37,827 bases of DNA, taken from positions 1-37,827 of the forward strand of contig CASFEZ010000023.1 in the NCBI GenBank assembly GCA_949293815.1. The letters run 5' to 3'. Each line of letters begins with the position of its first letter. Positions within the stretch are counted from its first letter, which is position 1. Source of the stretch: an uncultured Eubacteriales bacterium. Its GTDB lineage: Bacteria > Bacillota > Clostridia > Oscillospirales > Acutalibacteraceae. The notes beneath the pieces are model-generated. The model did no database searches and was not told the origin of the DNA. It saw nothing but the letters and a program-made list of their open reading frames with translations. Made by a program: the position numbers and the translations under genes. Shown in pieces: positions 1 to 7,094 of this stretch.

Positions 1-194
1 CGCAATCTTTTTTGCGAGTTTTTTATTTTGAATCAGCTTGGAGAGGGTCGATCTCCTGTGGCGTGTGAGCGGTCGTCGGAGTGGGCTGCGCTACCTCCGA
101 TTTTTTGCTTTGCAAAAAATCAGTCGCCCGCTTCGCCACTCCTCCTCTTCGCAAAAAAGCTTGCTTCGCAATCTTTTTTGCGAGTTTTTTGTGC
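1..194. repeat. Intergenic hairpin-rich repeat region
   Basis: No convincing gene lies in the first 267 bases. A 24-bp sequence occurs twice as a perfect direct repeat, at 1-24 and 167-190. A perfect hairpin lies at 99-121 (10-bp arms, 3-nt loop). A second lies at 150-182 (10-bp arms) and is followed by a T-run at 185-190, so it could act as a rightward terminator. The short frames here are low-complexity and look spurious. This resembles dispersed intergenic repeats of Clostridia rather than a gene. Confidence 0.6.
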
Positions 195-267
195 CGGTGG
201 CACATTTTTAGCGAGCAGCAGCGAGACGGGTCCCCTTCGGTGCGTTTTTAAGGCTATTTGCGGATTG

Positions 268-867
268 TTATTGGAATGTGTTTTCAACAACGCCGGGGAG
301 CAGTTGATATAGGGAGCCATTGATTTTTTCTTCAAACTGCGCCTTGATTTCCAATGTTTTTTTCCAGCGTGCGGTCATAAACGGCGGCGTGCCGTAGCGC
401 AGGGCAACATCGACAAACCGTTTTTCCAAAAGACAGAACCCGCTCGGCAGCGCCAGCGCATCGCATAGCTGCACCAGACGGTCATAATCATCGTAAACCG
501 CGTTTTGGATGAATTTTTTCATAAATAAATAATCCTCCTCGGATACATCAAAAGTGCCGATGGAGGTTTCAATGTCCTGTATCATATAAGCATGTGAAAT
601 GCAGATCTGCGCGCACTTTTCCCAGCCCCGCTCCATGCAGAAGCGGTAGCCGTCAATTAAATGCCTTTCAGAGGTCACACCGGCATAGCGCCCAATGTCG
701 TGCAGCAGTCCGAAGCAATACGCCGTATCCGCGGACAATTCCGGGCACGCGGCGGCAATGTTTTGACAGGCAAGGGCAACATACCGCGAATGCGCCGTCC
801 ACGGTCCGGGATTCAATGTGGCGGCATAGGCCAGTTCCTCCTCTGCAATCTGCACATTCAAATCCAT
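268..867 (-). CDS. HD-domain protein (putative phosphohydrolase)
   Basis: This 199-aa protein carries an HD metal-dependent phosphohydrolase signature: H26, the HD pair H56-D57 in LLHDIGR, H92 and D136 in QLCDALAL. HD proteins hydrolyse phosphate esters of nucleotides and related molecules, but the substrate cannot be read from the sequence. The ATG at 867 is chosen because AAGGAA lies just upstream; a longer frame reaches 939 but would overlap the MarR gene and has no site. It is the last gene of a leftward unit (C26 hydrolase, MarR, HD), 58 bp after the MarR gene. No signal peptide or membrane segment is seen. A role linked to the C26/lyase pathway is inference from position only. Confidence 0.8.
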   Translation of the reverse strand: MDLNVQIAEEELAYAATLNPGPWTAHSRYVALACQNIAAACPELSADTAYCFGLLHDIGRYAGVTSERHLIDGYRFCMERGWEKCAQICISHAYMIQDIETSIGTFDVSEEDYLFMKKFIQNAVYDDYDRLVQLCDALALPSGFCLLEKRFVDVALRYGTPPFMTARWKKTLEIKAQFEEKINGSLYQLLPGVVENTFQ

Positions 868-925
868 AAATATGTTCCTTTCGTTCGTGGGGGGAGCGGG
901 CGCGCAATGCTGCCGCCCTTCGCTT

Positions 926-1411
926 CTACAGCGCTTCATTTTCCCGACGCAGCTTATCTACCAGCCGGATGCCGCTTTCAATCACGCGCAGAGCCGTTTT
1001 CAGCTCGTCCATGGTATGCGTTTGCAGCAGGATCTGTACCGTTTCGCTGAGCCCTTTGCGGTCGTAGGCCTTGTGCAAATCAGACAGGTGCTGACCATGC
1101 TCTGTCACATACAAATGCACGGTCTTGCGGTCGCCGGGCTCTTTCTTTTTGACGATAAGCTTCTTTTTGACCAGCTTATTGATATTCTGTGAGGCGGCGC
1201 TGACGGTGCGGTTCCACATTTTGGATACCCCGCTGACACAAATACCGGGGTTGTCGGCAATCAGGGAAAGAGTGTGAATTTCCGCCATGGTCATTTTGTC
1301 GCCGCTGCCGTAATCCCGGGGAACGGAATACAGCTCGTAGCTTTCGCAGACAAAAGTATACACCCGCTCCATGCTTTCGGCAATAAAATCGTATGCAGCC
1401 TGCTCTTTCAC
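926..1411 (-). CDS. MarR-family transcriptional regulator
   Basis: This 161-aa protein has the size and layout of MarR winged-helix repressors: an N-terminal dimerisation helix, a helix-turn-helix at about residues 55-85 (SGVSKMWNRTVSAASQNINKL), the wing KKKEPGDRKTVHLYVTEHG, and C-terminal helices. It starts with GTG, and its first four bases overlap the stop of the upstream C26 hydrolase (GTGA), so the two are probably translationally coupled. The perfect palindrome ATTGACATTGTCAAT at 2150-2164, between the divergent promoters, is the obvious candidate operator. If so, this protein represses its own unit and the lyase-permease unit. The inducer is unknown; the neighbours suggest an amino-acid or thiol compound. 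Confidence 0.88.
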   Translation of the reverse strand: MKEQAAYDFIAESMERVYTFVCESYELYSVPRDYGSGDKMTMAEIHTLSLIADNPGICVSGVSKMWNRTVSAASQNINKLVKKKLIVKKKEPGDRKTVHLYVTEHGQHLSDLHKAYDRKGLSETVQILLQTHTMDELKTALRVIESGIRLVDKLRRENEAL

Positions 1412-2100
1412 TTTTCACACACCTTCACAAATATATCAAACAGCTTTTGCTGCGTTTCACTTCTTTTGCTCATATGCTCCGGGTGCCACTGCACCGCAAG
1501 CAGGAACGGGTATTCCGGCGCTTCCAGCGCTTCCACATAGCCGTCGGCGCTTTTGGCACTCACCTGAAGCCCTTCGCCGACCTTGTCCACCACCTGGTGG
1601 TGCATGCTGTTGACCTGCAGCTGTGCCTCGCCCAACATCCGATATAGAGCGGAATCCTCGGCTACGCTGACCGGATGGCAGCTTTTTGCCCGTGAGAAAA
1701 AGTCCATATGTCGGAATTGCTGCTCTTTTTTGATATCCTGCTTCAGCGTGCCGCCGAAACAGACATTTACCAGCTGAAGCCCTCTGCAAATCGCAAAAAC
1801 CGGCCTGCCGGTTTTCATAAACGCCTCTAAAATCATCGGCTCCGCGGTATCGCGCAGCGCATTCGGCTTCCCGCAGGCATCCACGCGCTGCTGCCCGTAA
1901 AGGGACGGCTCGATATCCGCGCCGCCGGGCAAAAGCAGCCCCGCGCAGCGCGCCGCCTGTGCCGACGCTTCTACGGGGTCCTCCAGCTCGATCCAGCAGA
2001 CTTCAGCCCCTGCCCGGGCAAGACTTTGGACATACTTGCTTTTCATATATTTGCGGAACAGGCTCTCCCCCATTTGGGGCATGGCGATAACGGGTTTCAT
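1408..2100 (-). CDS. Class-I glutamine amidotransferase-like (C26) gamma-glutamyl hydrolase
   Basis: This 230-aa protein matches peptidase family C26 (PuuD-like gamma-glutamyl-gamma-aminobutyrate hydrolase). It has the nucleophile C105 in AICRGLQL and the His-Glu pair H206/E208 in AVQWHPE, with LLPGGADIEP (56-65) typical of the family. Such enzymes cleave a gamma-glutamyl amide to release glutamate and an amine or peptide in the cytoplasm. The ATG at 2100 follows a GGAAGTG site; a longer frame to 2163 would run through the promoter and is rejected. It is the first gene of the leftward unit, and its stop overlaps the MarR start. Next to a C-S lyase, it could remove the glutamyl group from gamma-glutamyl-cysteine-type compounds before lyase action (inference). 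Confidence 0.87.
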   Translation of the reverse strand: MKPVIAMPQMGESLFRKYMKSKYVQSLARAGAEVCWIELEDPVEASAQAARCAGLLLPGGADIEPSLYGQQRVDACGKPNALRDTAEPMILEAFMKTGRPVFAICRGLQLVNVCFGGTLKQDIKKEQQFRHMDFFSRAKSCHPVSVAEDSALYRMLGEAQLQVNSMHHQVVDKVGEGLQVSAKSADGYVEALEAPEYPFLLAVQWHPEHMSKRSETQQKLFDIFVKVCEK

Positions 2101-2134
2101 AAAAAAACACTTCCATGGTTGTTTATTTTTAAGT

Positions 2135-2179
2135 ATCTTAACAAAAATCATTGACATTGTCAATGAAAAATGGTATAAT
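2135..2179. promoter_or_regulatory. Divergent back-to-back promoters with a shared palindromic operator
   Basis: Rightward promoter: TTGACA at 2151-2156, 17-bp spacer, TATAAT at 2174-2179. Leftward promoter: TTGACA at 2163-2158, 17-bp spacer, TAAGAT at 2140-2135. Both -35 boxes are the two arms of one perfect palindrome, ATTGACATTGTCAAT, at 2150-2164. A protein bound there would block both promoters at once. The MarR encoded in the leftward unit is the natural candidate. The promoter fit is direct; the regulator assignment is inference. Confidence 0.88.
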
Positions 2180-2263
2180 TAAGCTGCTAAACAAAAAGAC
2201 AAGGGCGTCTACTTCTTTCCATTGTCCCTCTGTCTTTCTTTTTATATATGGGAGGTTTACCGG

Positions 2264-4039
2264 ATGAAATATGATTTCACCACCGTACCTGACCGCTCCG
2301 AATGCGGGTCCAGCAAATGGAACGCTGTCGGCGGCAGCGCACCGGACGCCATTCCGCTTTCCGTGGCGGATATGGAGTTTCCGACCCCGCCGCCGGTGGT
2401 CAGGACGCTGAAAAAGCTGGCGGAGGGCACCATTCTCGGATACAGCGAACCAACGGCGGATTACTATGATGCGGTTCTGCGCTGGATGGCACGCCGTCAC
2501 CACTATCTTATCAAAAAAGAATGGATTGTCAATACACCCGGCGTGGTCAATGCGCTGGGACTTCTGGTGGACGCGGTTACCCGTCCGGACGAGGGCGTTG
2601 TCATCTTAACGCCGGTCTATTACCCGTTTGATATGGCGGTGCTGGCCAAGGGCAGAAAAATCATTTACAGCACCCTTATCAACAACAATGGCTATTACGA
2701 AATCGACTATGACGATCTGCGAAAAAAGACCGCCGACAAAAAGGTGAAGGCCTTGTTATTCTGCAATCCCCATAACCCGGTCGGACGGGTCTGGACAAGG
2801 GCGGAATTGCAGCGCGTGGCGGATATCTGCTGCGAGAACGATATTTTCATTATTGACGACGAAATCCATCACGATTTGATTCTGCCCGGTTACGAACATA
2901 CCGTTTTTGCGAATGTGGACAGTCGCCTTTCGGAGCGCATTGCCGTCTGCACCGCACCAAGCAAAACCTTTAATCTGGCGGGGCTGCAAGGCTCAAATAT
3001 CATCATTGCCAATCCCAAAATCCGCGCAAAGGTCATTGCCTGCGGGATGCTGAATATGCAGATGAATTTGAATATTTTCGCCTATACCGCCTGCAAAACC
3101 GCCTATAACGAATGCGAGGACTGGCTCGAAGAGCTGCTGACGGTCATTGACGGCAACGCGAAATATGTGGAAAGGTTTATGGCGGAACACTTTCCGGAAA
3201 TTGTTGTCCATCCGCTGGAGGGCACCTATCTGCAATGGCTGGATCTTAGGGGACTTGGCATGACGCATGTGGAACTAAAAAAAATGCTCGAGGGCGCCCA
3301 GATTTACCTGGACAACGGCGAGCTGTTCGGCGAAGCGGGACGGGGCTTTCAGCGCATCAACCTGGCATGCGCCCGTCAAACGCTGGAGCGTACCATGGAG
3401 CGGTTCCGCCGGGCGGTGGAAAAGGTTCGCGCCGGTTGGGAAAAGCACGGGAAACCGTATCATCAGACCCTGACCGCCGGCACAAAGCTCGCGCACTTTG
3501 TCTACGACTCTCCACGCGGCAGCGCTCAGGCGCTGACGGCACCACAGCCCAAAAAGACGCTGCTGGTCTTTTCCCGCTATTATGAATGTGAAATCTGCCG
3601 GGCAGTGCTGGCGATGCTGAAAACCGCCCATCCGCTGCTGAAAGCCAAAGGCTATGAAGTAAAGGTGGTGATGCAGTCGCCTCTGTCTACGCTGCTTGCC
3701 GCACAGCAGAAATATCCCTTTGAATTGATTGCCGACCCCGACAAGCGTCTGTATGACCAATACAATGTATTTGAAGCGGATGGCGCGGTGCAGATGCTGG
3801 CCGGTGATGCTCTTTACAATGCCTTTGTGGCAAAGCATGTCAGAAAGCTGCTGGATACGGACTTTGTAAATACCATTGCGTCCGCGCTGGACAATACGCC
3901 AGCAGAGGACGATGGTCCCCGGCAATTGCAAATGTCGGCATTTATCGCGCTGGATGAAACGCTGACGGTCACCTGGTCGCACTACTGCAAGACCATTGCC
4001 GACTTCCCGACCCCAAAAGAATTATTGCAGAACCTATAA
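2264..4039 (+). CDS. MalY/PatB-type C-S lyase fused to a CxxC thioredoxin-fold-like domain
   Basis: Residues 1-395 of this 591-aa protein are a fold-type I PLP enzyme of the MalY/PatB cystathionine beta-lyase group: FCNPHNPVGR at 166-175 and the PLP lysine K234 in APSKTFNLAGLQGSN. Stand-alone members are about 390 aa. Here about 195 residues follow: a beta strand (KTLLVFSRYY), the pair C442-x-x-C445, a helix, then KVVMQSP and FELIADPDKRLYDQYNV. This recalls peroxiredoxin-like AhpC/TSA domains (the strand-CxxC-helix order and the DPD-LY-Y pattern). The lyase would release thiol or H2S, pyruvate and ammonia from a cysteine conjugate; the extra domain may handle the sulfur or reduce a disulfide (inference). 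The ATG at 2264 follows GGGAGG. The permease gene follows 20 bp downstream. Confidence 0.87.
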   Translation: MKYDFTTVPDRSECGSSKWNAVGGSAPDAIPLSVADMEFPTPPPVVRTLKKLAEGTILGYSEPTADYYDAVLRWMARRHHYLIKKEWIVNTPGVVNALGLLVDAVTRPDEGVVILTPVYYPFDMAVLAKGRKIIYSTLINNNGYYEIDYDDLRKKTADKKVKALLFCNPHNPVGRVWTRAELQRVADICCENDIFIIDDEIHHDLILPGYEHTVFANVDSRLSERIAVCTAPSKTFNLAGLQGSNIIIANPKIRAKVIACGMLNMQMNLNIFAYTACKTAYNECEDWLEELLTVIDGNAKYVERFMAEHFPEIVVHPLEGTYLQWLDLRGLGMTHVELKKMLEGAQIYLDNGELFGEAGRGFQRINLACARQTLERTMERFRRAVEKVRAGWEKHGKPYHQTLTAGTKLAHFVYDSPRGSAQALTAPQPKKTLLVFSRYYECEICRAVLAMLKTAHPLLKAKGYEVKVVMQSPLSTLLAAQQKYPFELIADPDKRLYDQYNVFEADGAVQMLAGDALYNAFVAKHVRKLLDTDFVNTIASALDNTPAEDDGPRQLQMSAFIALDETLTVTWSHYCKTIADFPTPKELLQNL

Positions 4040-4059
4040 AACAGAAAGGTGTTTTTTCT

Positions 4060-5460
4060 ATGGCTGACAAGGCACAAAACGAAGGTAAAAAGAAATTGGG
4101 CGTATTGGAGCTGACCGGCTACGGCATCGGCAACTGCATCGGCTCGGGCATTTTCGTATCCATGGGCATGGGCATCGGCTTTACCGGACATTCCATCTCT
4201 CTGGCGCTTCTGCTGGCCTGTGTGGTGGTGCTGTTTGCTTATGCCTATAAAACCATTATGGCGGGTATGTTTGTGCTGCCCGGCGGCAATTACAGCCAGC
4301 AGGCGCTTTTGCAGCCGCCGCTGCTGGTTGGCGTTTCCGCTATTTCCACAATCTTTACCGGTCTGGCATTCGCCATGTATGCGCTGTCCATTGTGGAATA
4401 TGCCGCCACGGTGGTGCCGCAGATCGAGCAATATGAAAAATGGATTGCCATCGGCATTATCACCCTGTTTTTCCTGACCACCTTTTTGGGCGGCAAATTT
4501 ATGGCGAAGTTCAACCTGATTATGGTGGTTGTGCTGATTCTTTCGCTGTTGGTCTATGTAGCCGTCGGCTTAACCGAGGTGGATTGGGCAACGGCAAATC
4601 CCTTTGGCGAGGACTATTTCAAAGGCGGCGCATCCGGACTTATTATGGCCATTGCCGCCATGAGCTTTGCCTGCCAGGGCGCAACGCTGCCCATTGCCAT
4701 GACCCCGGACGCCAAAGACCCCAAGCGCAGCATTCCGAAAGCCATTATTTTAGCGTCGGTGGTGGTCGCGATGGTCTATTGTCTGATTGGCATTGTATCC
4801 GCCGGCGTGGTACCGGTGGAAGAAGTGGCGGACAAGAATCTGGGCGTCATTGCGCGGGAGATTTTCCCCTATCCGGTCTTTGTTATTTTCATCATCGGCG
4901 GCGCGTGCTTTGCCATTGCCACCTCGCTGTACGGCGCGATTGCCAGCGTACAGCACCCGCTGATGGCCACCATTGAGGATGGCTGGCTGCCCGCCGTATT
5001 GGGCAAGAAAAACAAAAGGGGCTACCCCTGGGTCATGATGCTGGTTTTGTACATCATTGCCATTGTACCGATTTTTGTGGATATGGGACTGGACGCGCTG
5101 ATTTCGCTGATGATGATTCCGGTCATGGTGCTGAATCTGGTCAACAATATCCTGATGTTCCGCCTGATAAAAAAATATCCGGCGGCGTGGAAAAAGAGCT
5201 TTTTCCATATGCCAAAGCCGCTGTTTTATGTGGTGATGATTCTTGCGATTCTCTGTGATTTGCTGATTAGCGTCGCGCTGTTCACCACCCTGAAAAGCGG
5301 CGACCAGTACGCGATTCTGATTATGGTCATTGCGCTGTTCGCCTACAGCTTCTATCGCATCAAAGCCAAAAAAGTCAACCTGAGCGACCTCGAGAGAGCC
5401 AAAGCCGAGGCGGAAGCCGCCGCAGCTGAGGATAACGAAGCCGCCGAAAGCAACGCCTGA
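4060..5460 (+). CDS. APC-superfamily amino acid permease
   Basis: This 466-aa integral membrane protein has about 12 hydrophobic segments and the APC family's N-terminal motif GYGIGNCIGSGIFVSMG, where the first helix is broken for substrate binding. The charged C-terminal tail is rich in Ala and Glu. Such transporters bring amino acids or amines across the cytoplasmic membrane by symport or exchange. It starts at an ATG behind AAAGG, 20 bp after the C-S lyase gene, and is almost surely co-transcribed with it. The substrate is therefore probably what the lyase or the C26 hydrolase acts on, such as a sulfur amino acid or conjugate (inference). A strong terminator follows at 5519-5557. Confidence 0.88.
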   Translation: MADKAQNEGKKKLGVLELTGYGIGNCIGSGIFVSMGMGIGFTGHSISLALLLACVVVLFAYAYKTIMAGMFVLPGGNYSQQALLQPPLLVGVSAISTIFTGLAFAMYALSIVEYAATVVPQIEQYEKWIAIGIITLFFLTTFLGGKFMAKFNLIMVVVLILSLLVYVAVGLTEVDWATANPFGEDYFKGGASGLIMAIAAMSFACQGATLPIAMTPDAKDPKRSIPKAIILASVVVAMVYCLIGIVSAGVVPVEEVADKNLGVIAREIFPYPVFVIFIIGGACFAIATSLYGAIASVQHPLMATIEDGWLPAVLGKKNKRGYPWVMMLVLYIIAIVPIFVDMGLDALISLMMIPVMVLNLVNNILMFRLIKKYPAAWKKSFFHMPKPLFYVVMILAILCDLLISVALFTTLKSGDQYAILIMVIALFAYSFYRIKAKKVNLSDLERAKAEAEAAAAEDNEAAESNA

Positions 5461-5518
5461 AACCTGCATTGCGTGCTGCCAATAAAAAGCGCGGTGCGGA
5501 TTGCCGGTACATAACAAA

Positions 5519-5557
5519 AATCCTCCGTATGACCGCATGCATACGGAGGATTTTTTT
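5519..5557. terminator. Bidirectional intrinsic terminator
   Basis: A perfect stem (AATCCTCCGTATG at 5519-5531 with CATACGGAGGATT at 5540-5552) is closed by an 8-nt loop and followed by a T-run. An A-run on the left side supplies the U-tract in the other direction. It ends the rightward permease unit and can also end the leftward mntP transcript. Confidence 0.9.
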
Positions 5558-5653
5558 CAAAGCAAAAGCTCGCATATCAACACCGAAGGTCATTGCAGCG
5601 GTTGCCATATGCTTTACCCGGCGCTGCAAAAGACGGTGATATCGGCAAAGTTC

Positions 5654-6229
5654 TCATATCGGAAGCGTTAAAATTCCCAGGTCTTCCAGCAGGATTTTCA
5701 GACCGAGTAAAATCAGGATCAGACCGCCGCAAAATTCGGCTTTGGATTTGTATTTGGTGCCGAATACATTGCCCAGCTTGACGCCGATGGAGGAGAGCAG
5801 GAAGGTCATAACGCCGATGAACAGTATGGCGAACCAGATATTGGTGTTGGGGGTGCAGGCCAGCGATACACCGGCGGCGAGGGCATCGATGCTGGTAGCG
5901 AGCGCCAGAACAAGCATTTTCCTCGGCGCAAGGGAGGCGTCGGCAGGCTCTTCTTTTTTAGAAAACGACTCCTTTATCATCTGCGCGCCGATCAGCGCCA
6001 GCAGGATAAAGGCAATCCAATGGTCCACCGCCGTAATATATTCCTCAAACTGTACGCCCAAAAAGTAACCGATGAGGGGCATCAGCGCCTGAAAGCCGCC
6101 GAACCACAGACCGACAATGCCGGCATTTTTTATCGAAATTTTCTGCATGGCCAGTCCCTTGCACATGGCAACGGCAAAGGCGTCCATGGACAGCGCCACG
6201 GCAAGAATAAACAATTCAGCAAGTCCCAT
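5654..6229 (-). CDS. mntP: Manganese efflux pump MntP
   Basis: This 191-aa, six-helix membrane protein matches MntP: the first helix carries [14 protein letters not shown] and the related second-half motif [14 protein letters not shown], each with the conserved Asp used in Mn(II) passage. A charged loop ([17 protein letters not shown]) separates the halves. It exports excess Mn(II). The ATG at 6229 follows GAGGGAAA; the long upstream extension of the frame lies in the riboswitch leader and is not coding. The leader (6285-6412) is a yybP-ykoY manganese riboswitch and a strong promoter lies at 6438-6466, so synthesis should rise with intracellular Mn(II). Confidence 0.95.
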   Translation of the reverse strand: MGLAELFILAVALSMDAFAVAMCKGLAMQKISIKNAGIVGLWFGGFQALMPLIGYFLGVQFEEYITAVDHWIAFILLALIGAQMIKESFSKKEEPADASLAPRKMLVLALATSIDALAAGVSLACTPNTNIWFAILFIGVMTFLLSSIGVKLGNVFGTKYKSKAEFCGGLILILLGLKILLEDLGILTLPI

Positions 6230-6284
6230 ATATTTTCCCTCACTAAAGCATCCTATGCGCCGGTCGTTTGCGGTAAAACAGCGG

Positions 6285-6412
6285 CAAAAGAAAAAGACCC
6301 CGGACGGTATATAAACACCGTCCGTGAGTCTCGTTTTTTCATGCAATACCGGATTTATCAAAATCAGCGTGTCGATATTACCACGGCAAAACCGCAAACT
6401 ACTCCCCCACAG
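6285..6412 (-). promoter_or_regulatory. yybP-ykoY manganese riboswitch with terminator platform
   Basis: Read leftward from the mntP promoter, the leader contains GGGGGAGTAG (6408-6399), the hallmark 5' segment of yybP-ykoY aptamers, followed by paired segments. The 3' part ends in a terminator: GACTCACGGACGGT (6330-6317) pairs with ACCGTCCGGGGTC (6308-6296) and is followed by a U-rich tract. In this class Mn(II) binding prevents the terminator and lets mntP be transcribed. The hallmark, the terminator and the mntP neighbour are directly visible. Exact helix limits were not folded. Confidence 0.87.
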
Positions 6413-6437
6413 GATGTATTTTGTTGGATTTTGATTC

Positions 6438-6466
6438 AGTATAGCGAAAAGCATATCATTTGTCAA
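6438..6466 (-). promoter_or_regulatory. Promoter of the mntP leader
   Basis: TTGACA at 6466-6461, a 17-bp spacer and TATACT at 6443-6438, read leftward. Transcription would start near 6430, just before the riboswitch hallmark. Confidence 0.88.
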
Positions 6467-6495
6467 GACAATTTTCTGATATTCCGAAAAAACTA

Positions 6496-6525
6496 TTGAC
6501 CAAAACCGGTCAAAATCGATATAAT
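6496..6525 (+). promoter_or_regulatory. Promoter of the small membrane-protein gene
   Basis: TTGACC at 6496-6501, an 18-bp spacer and TATAAT at 6520-6525, with the start codon at 6556. It stands back to back with the mntP promoter. A short inverted repeat (TTGACCAAAACCGGTCAA, 6496-6513) overlaps the -35 box and could be an operator. Confidence 0.8.
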
Positions 6526-6555
6526 AGAACCAAAGATGCCGCAAAGGAGTTTACC

Positions 6556-7005
6556 ATGACCAAAGAAAAACGAAATATTATTTTGCGCACCCTGATTCCC
6601 CTTCTCGTTCTATTGGCGGTTGGCGTTGGTTTTTTTCTGCTCGGACACAAGCTGGATTCCGGCGAACCTACCACCTTTGAGCTGCTCGCTTCGCTTGTCT
6701 GCGGCGCGCTGACACTGCTGACAGGCGTTGTTTTCGGACTGATTCATAAAAAAGGCTTTCTCTATGCCCTGCTTTTATATGTGATATGCGCGTTCCCGCT
6801 GCTGCCCACCTCCCGCTTGTTCTTCAGCCCGCTCTATGCGCTGGTGGACGCACTGGCGGCGGGGGTCTGGATTCCCTATATTCTGTTTTGCGGCGCGTTG
6901 CTGCTGCTTTTCGGCATCGCCACGGGGCTCCGCATTTTGCTGTCGCGGTACTGGAATAACGATTCTATCCCTTTTATTCCTACCTCCGGCAGGTTTCAAC
7001 GATAA
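6556..7005 (+). CDS. Small four-helix membrane protein, function unknown
   Basis: This 149-aa protein has four strongly hydrophobic stretches (about residues 11-30, 43-64, 68-88 and 98-126), a basic N-terminus and a polar basic tail. No family is recognised with confidence. The ATG at 6556 follows AAAGGAG and its own promoter; the longer upstream frame contains the promoter and is rejected. It is monocistronic, closed by the hairpin at 7022-7063. It has no visible functional link to mntP other than sharing the divergent promoter region. Confidence 0.75.
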   Translation: MTKEKRNIILRTLIPLLVLLAVGVGFFLLGHKLDSGEPTTFELLASLVCGALTLLTGVVFGLIHKKGFLYALLLYVICAFPLLPTSRLFFSPLYALVDALAAGVWIPYILFCGALLLLFGIATGLRILLSRYWNNDSIPFIPTSGRFQR

Positions 7006-7021
7006 ATGACAGGCAAAATAC

Positions 7022-7063
7022 AACGACCGGTTTCGGAACCTACACCGAAGCCGGTCGTTTTTT
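7022..7063. terminator. Intrinsic terminator between convergent genes
   Basis: AACGACCGGTTTCGG (7022-7036) pairs with CCGAAGCCGGTCGTT (7044-7058), with one G-U pair and a 7-nt loop, followed by a T-run on the plus strand. It ends the membrane-protein gene and lies directly past the prfB stop, so it probably serves both. Confidence 0.87.
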
Positions 7064-7094
7064 GGCTGTTATTGTCCGCGCTGCGGAACGCGCC

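Noticed and set aside
3275-3982. A 235-codon minus-strand frame inside the lyase fusion region
   Set aside because: I considered whether it argued against the extra domain being coding. The plus frame is continuous with the lyase, has a strand-CxxC-helix pattern and ends 20 bp before the permease, so the minus frame is the shadow.
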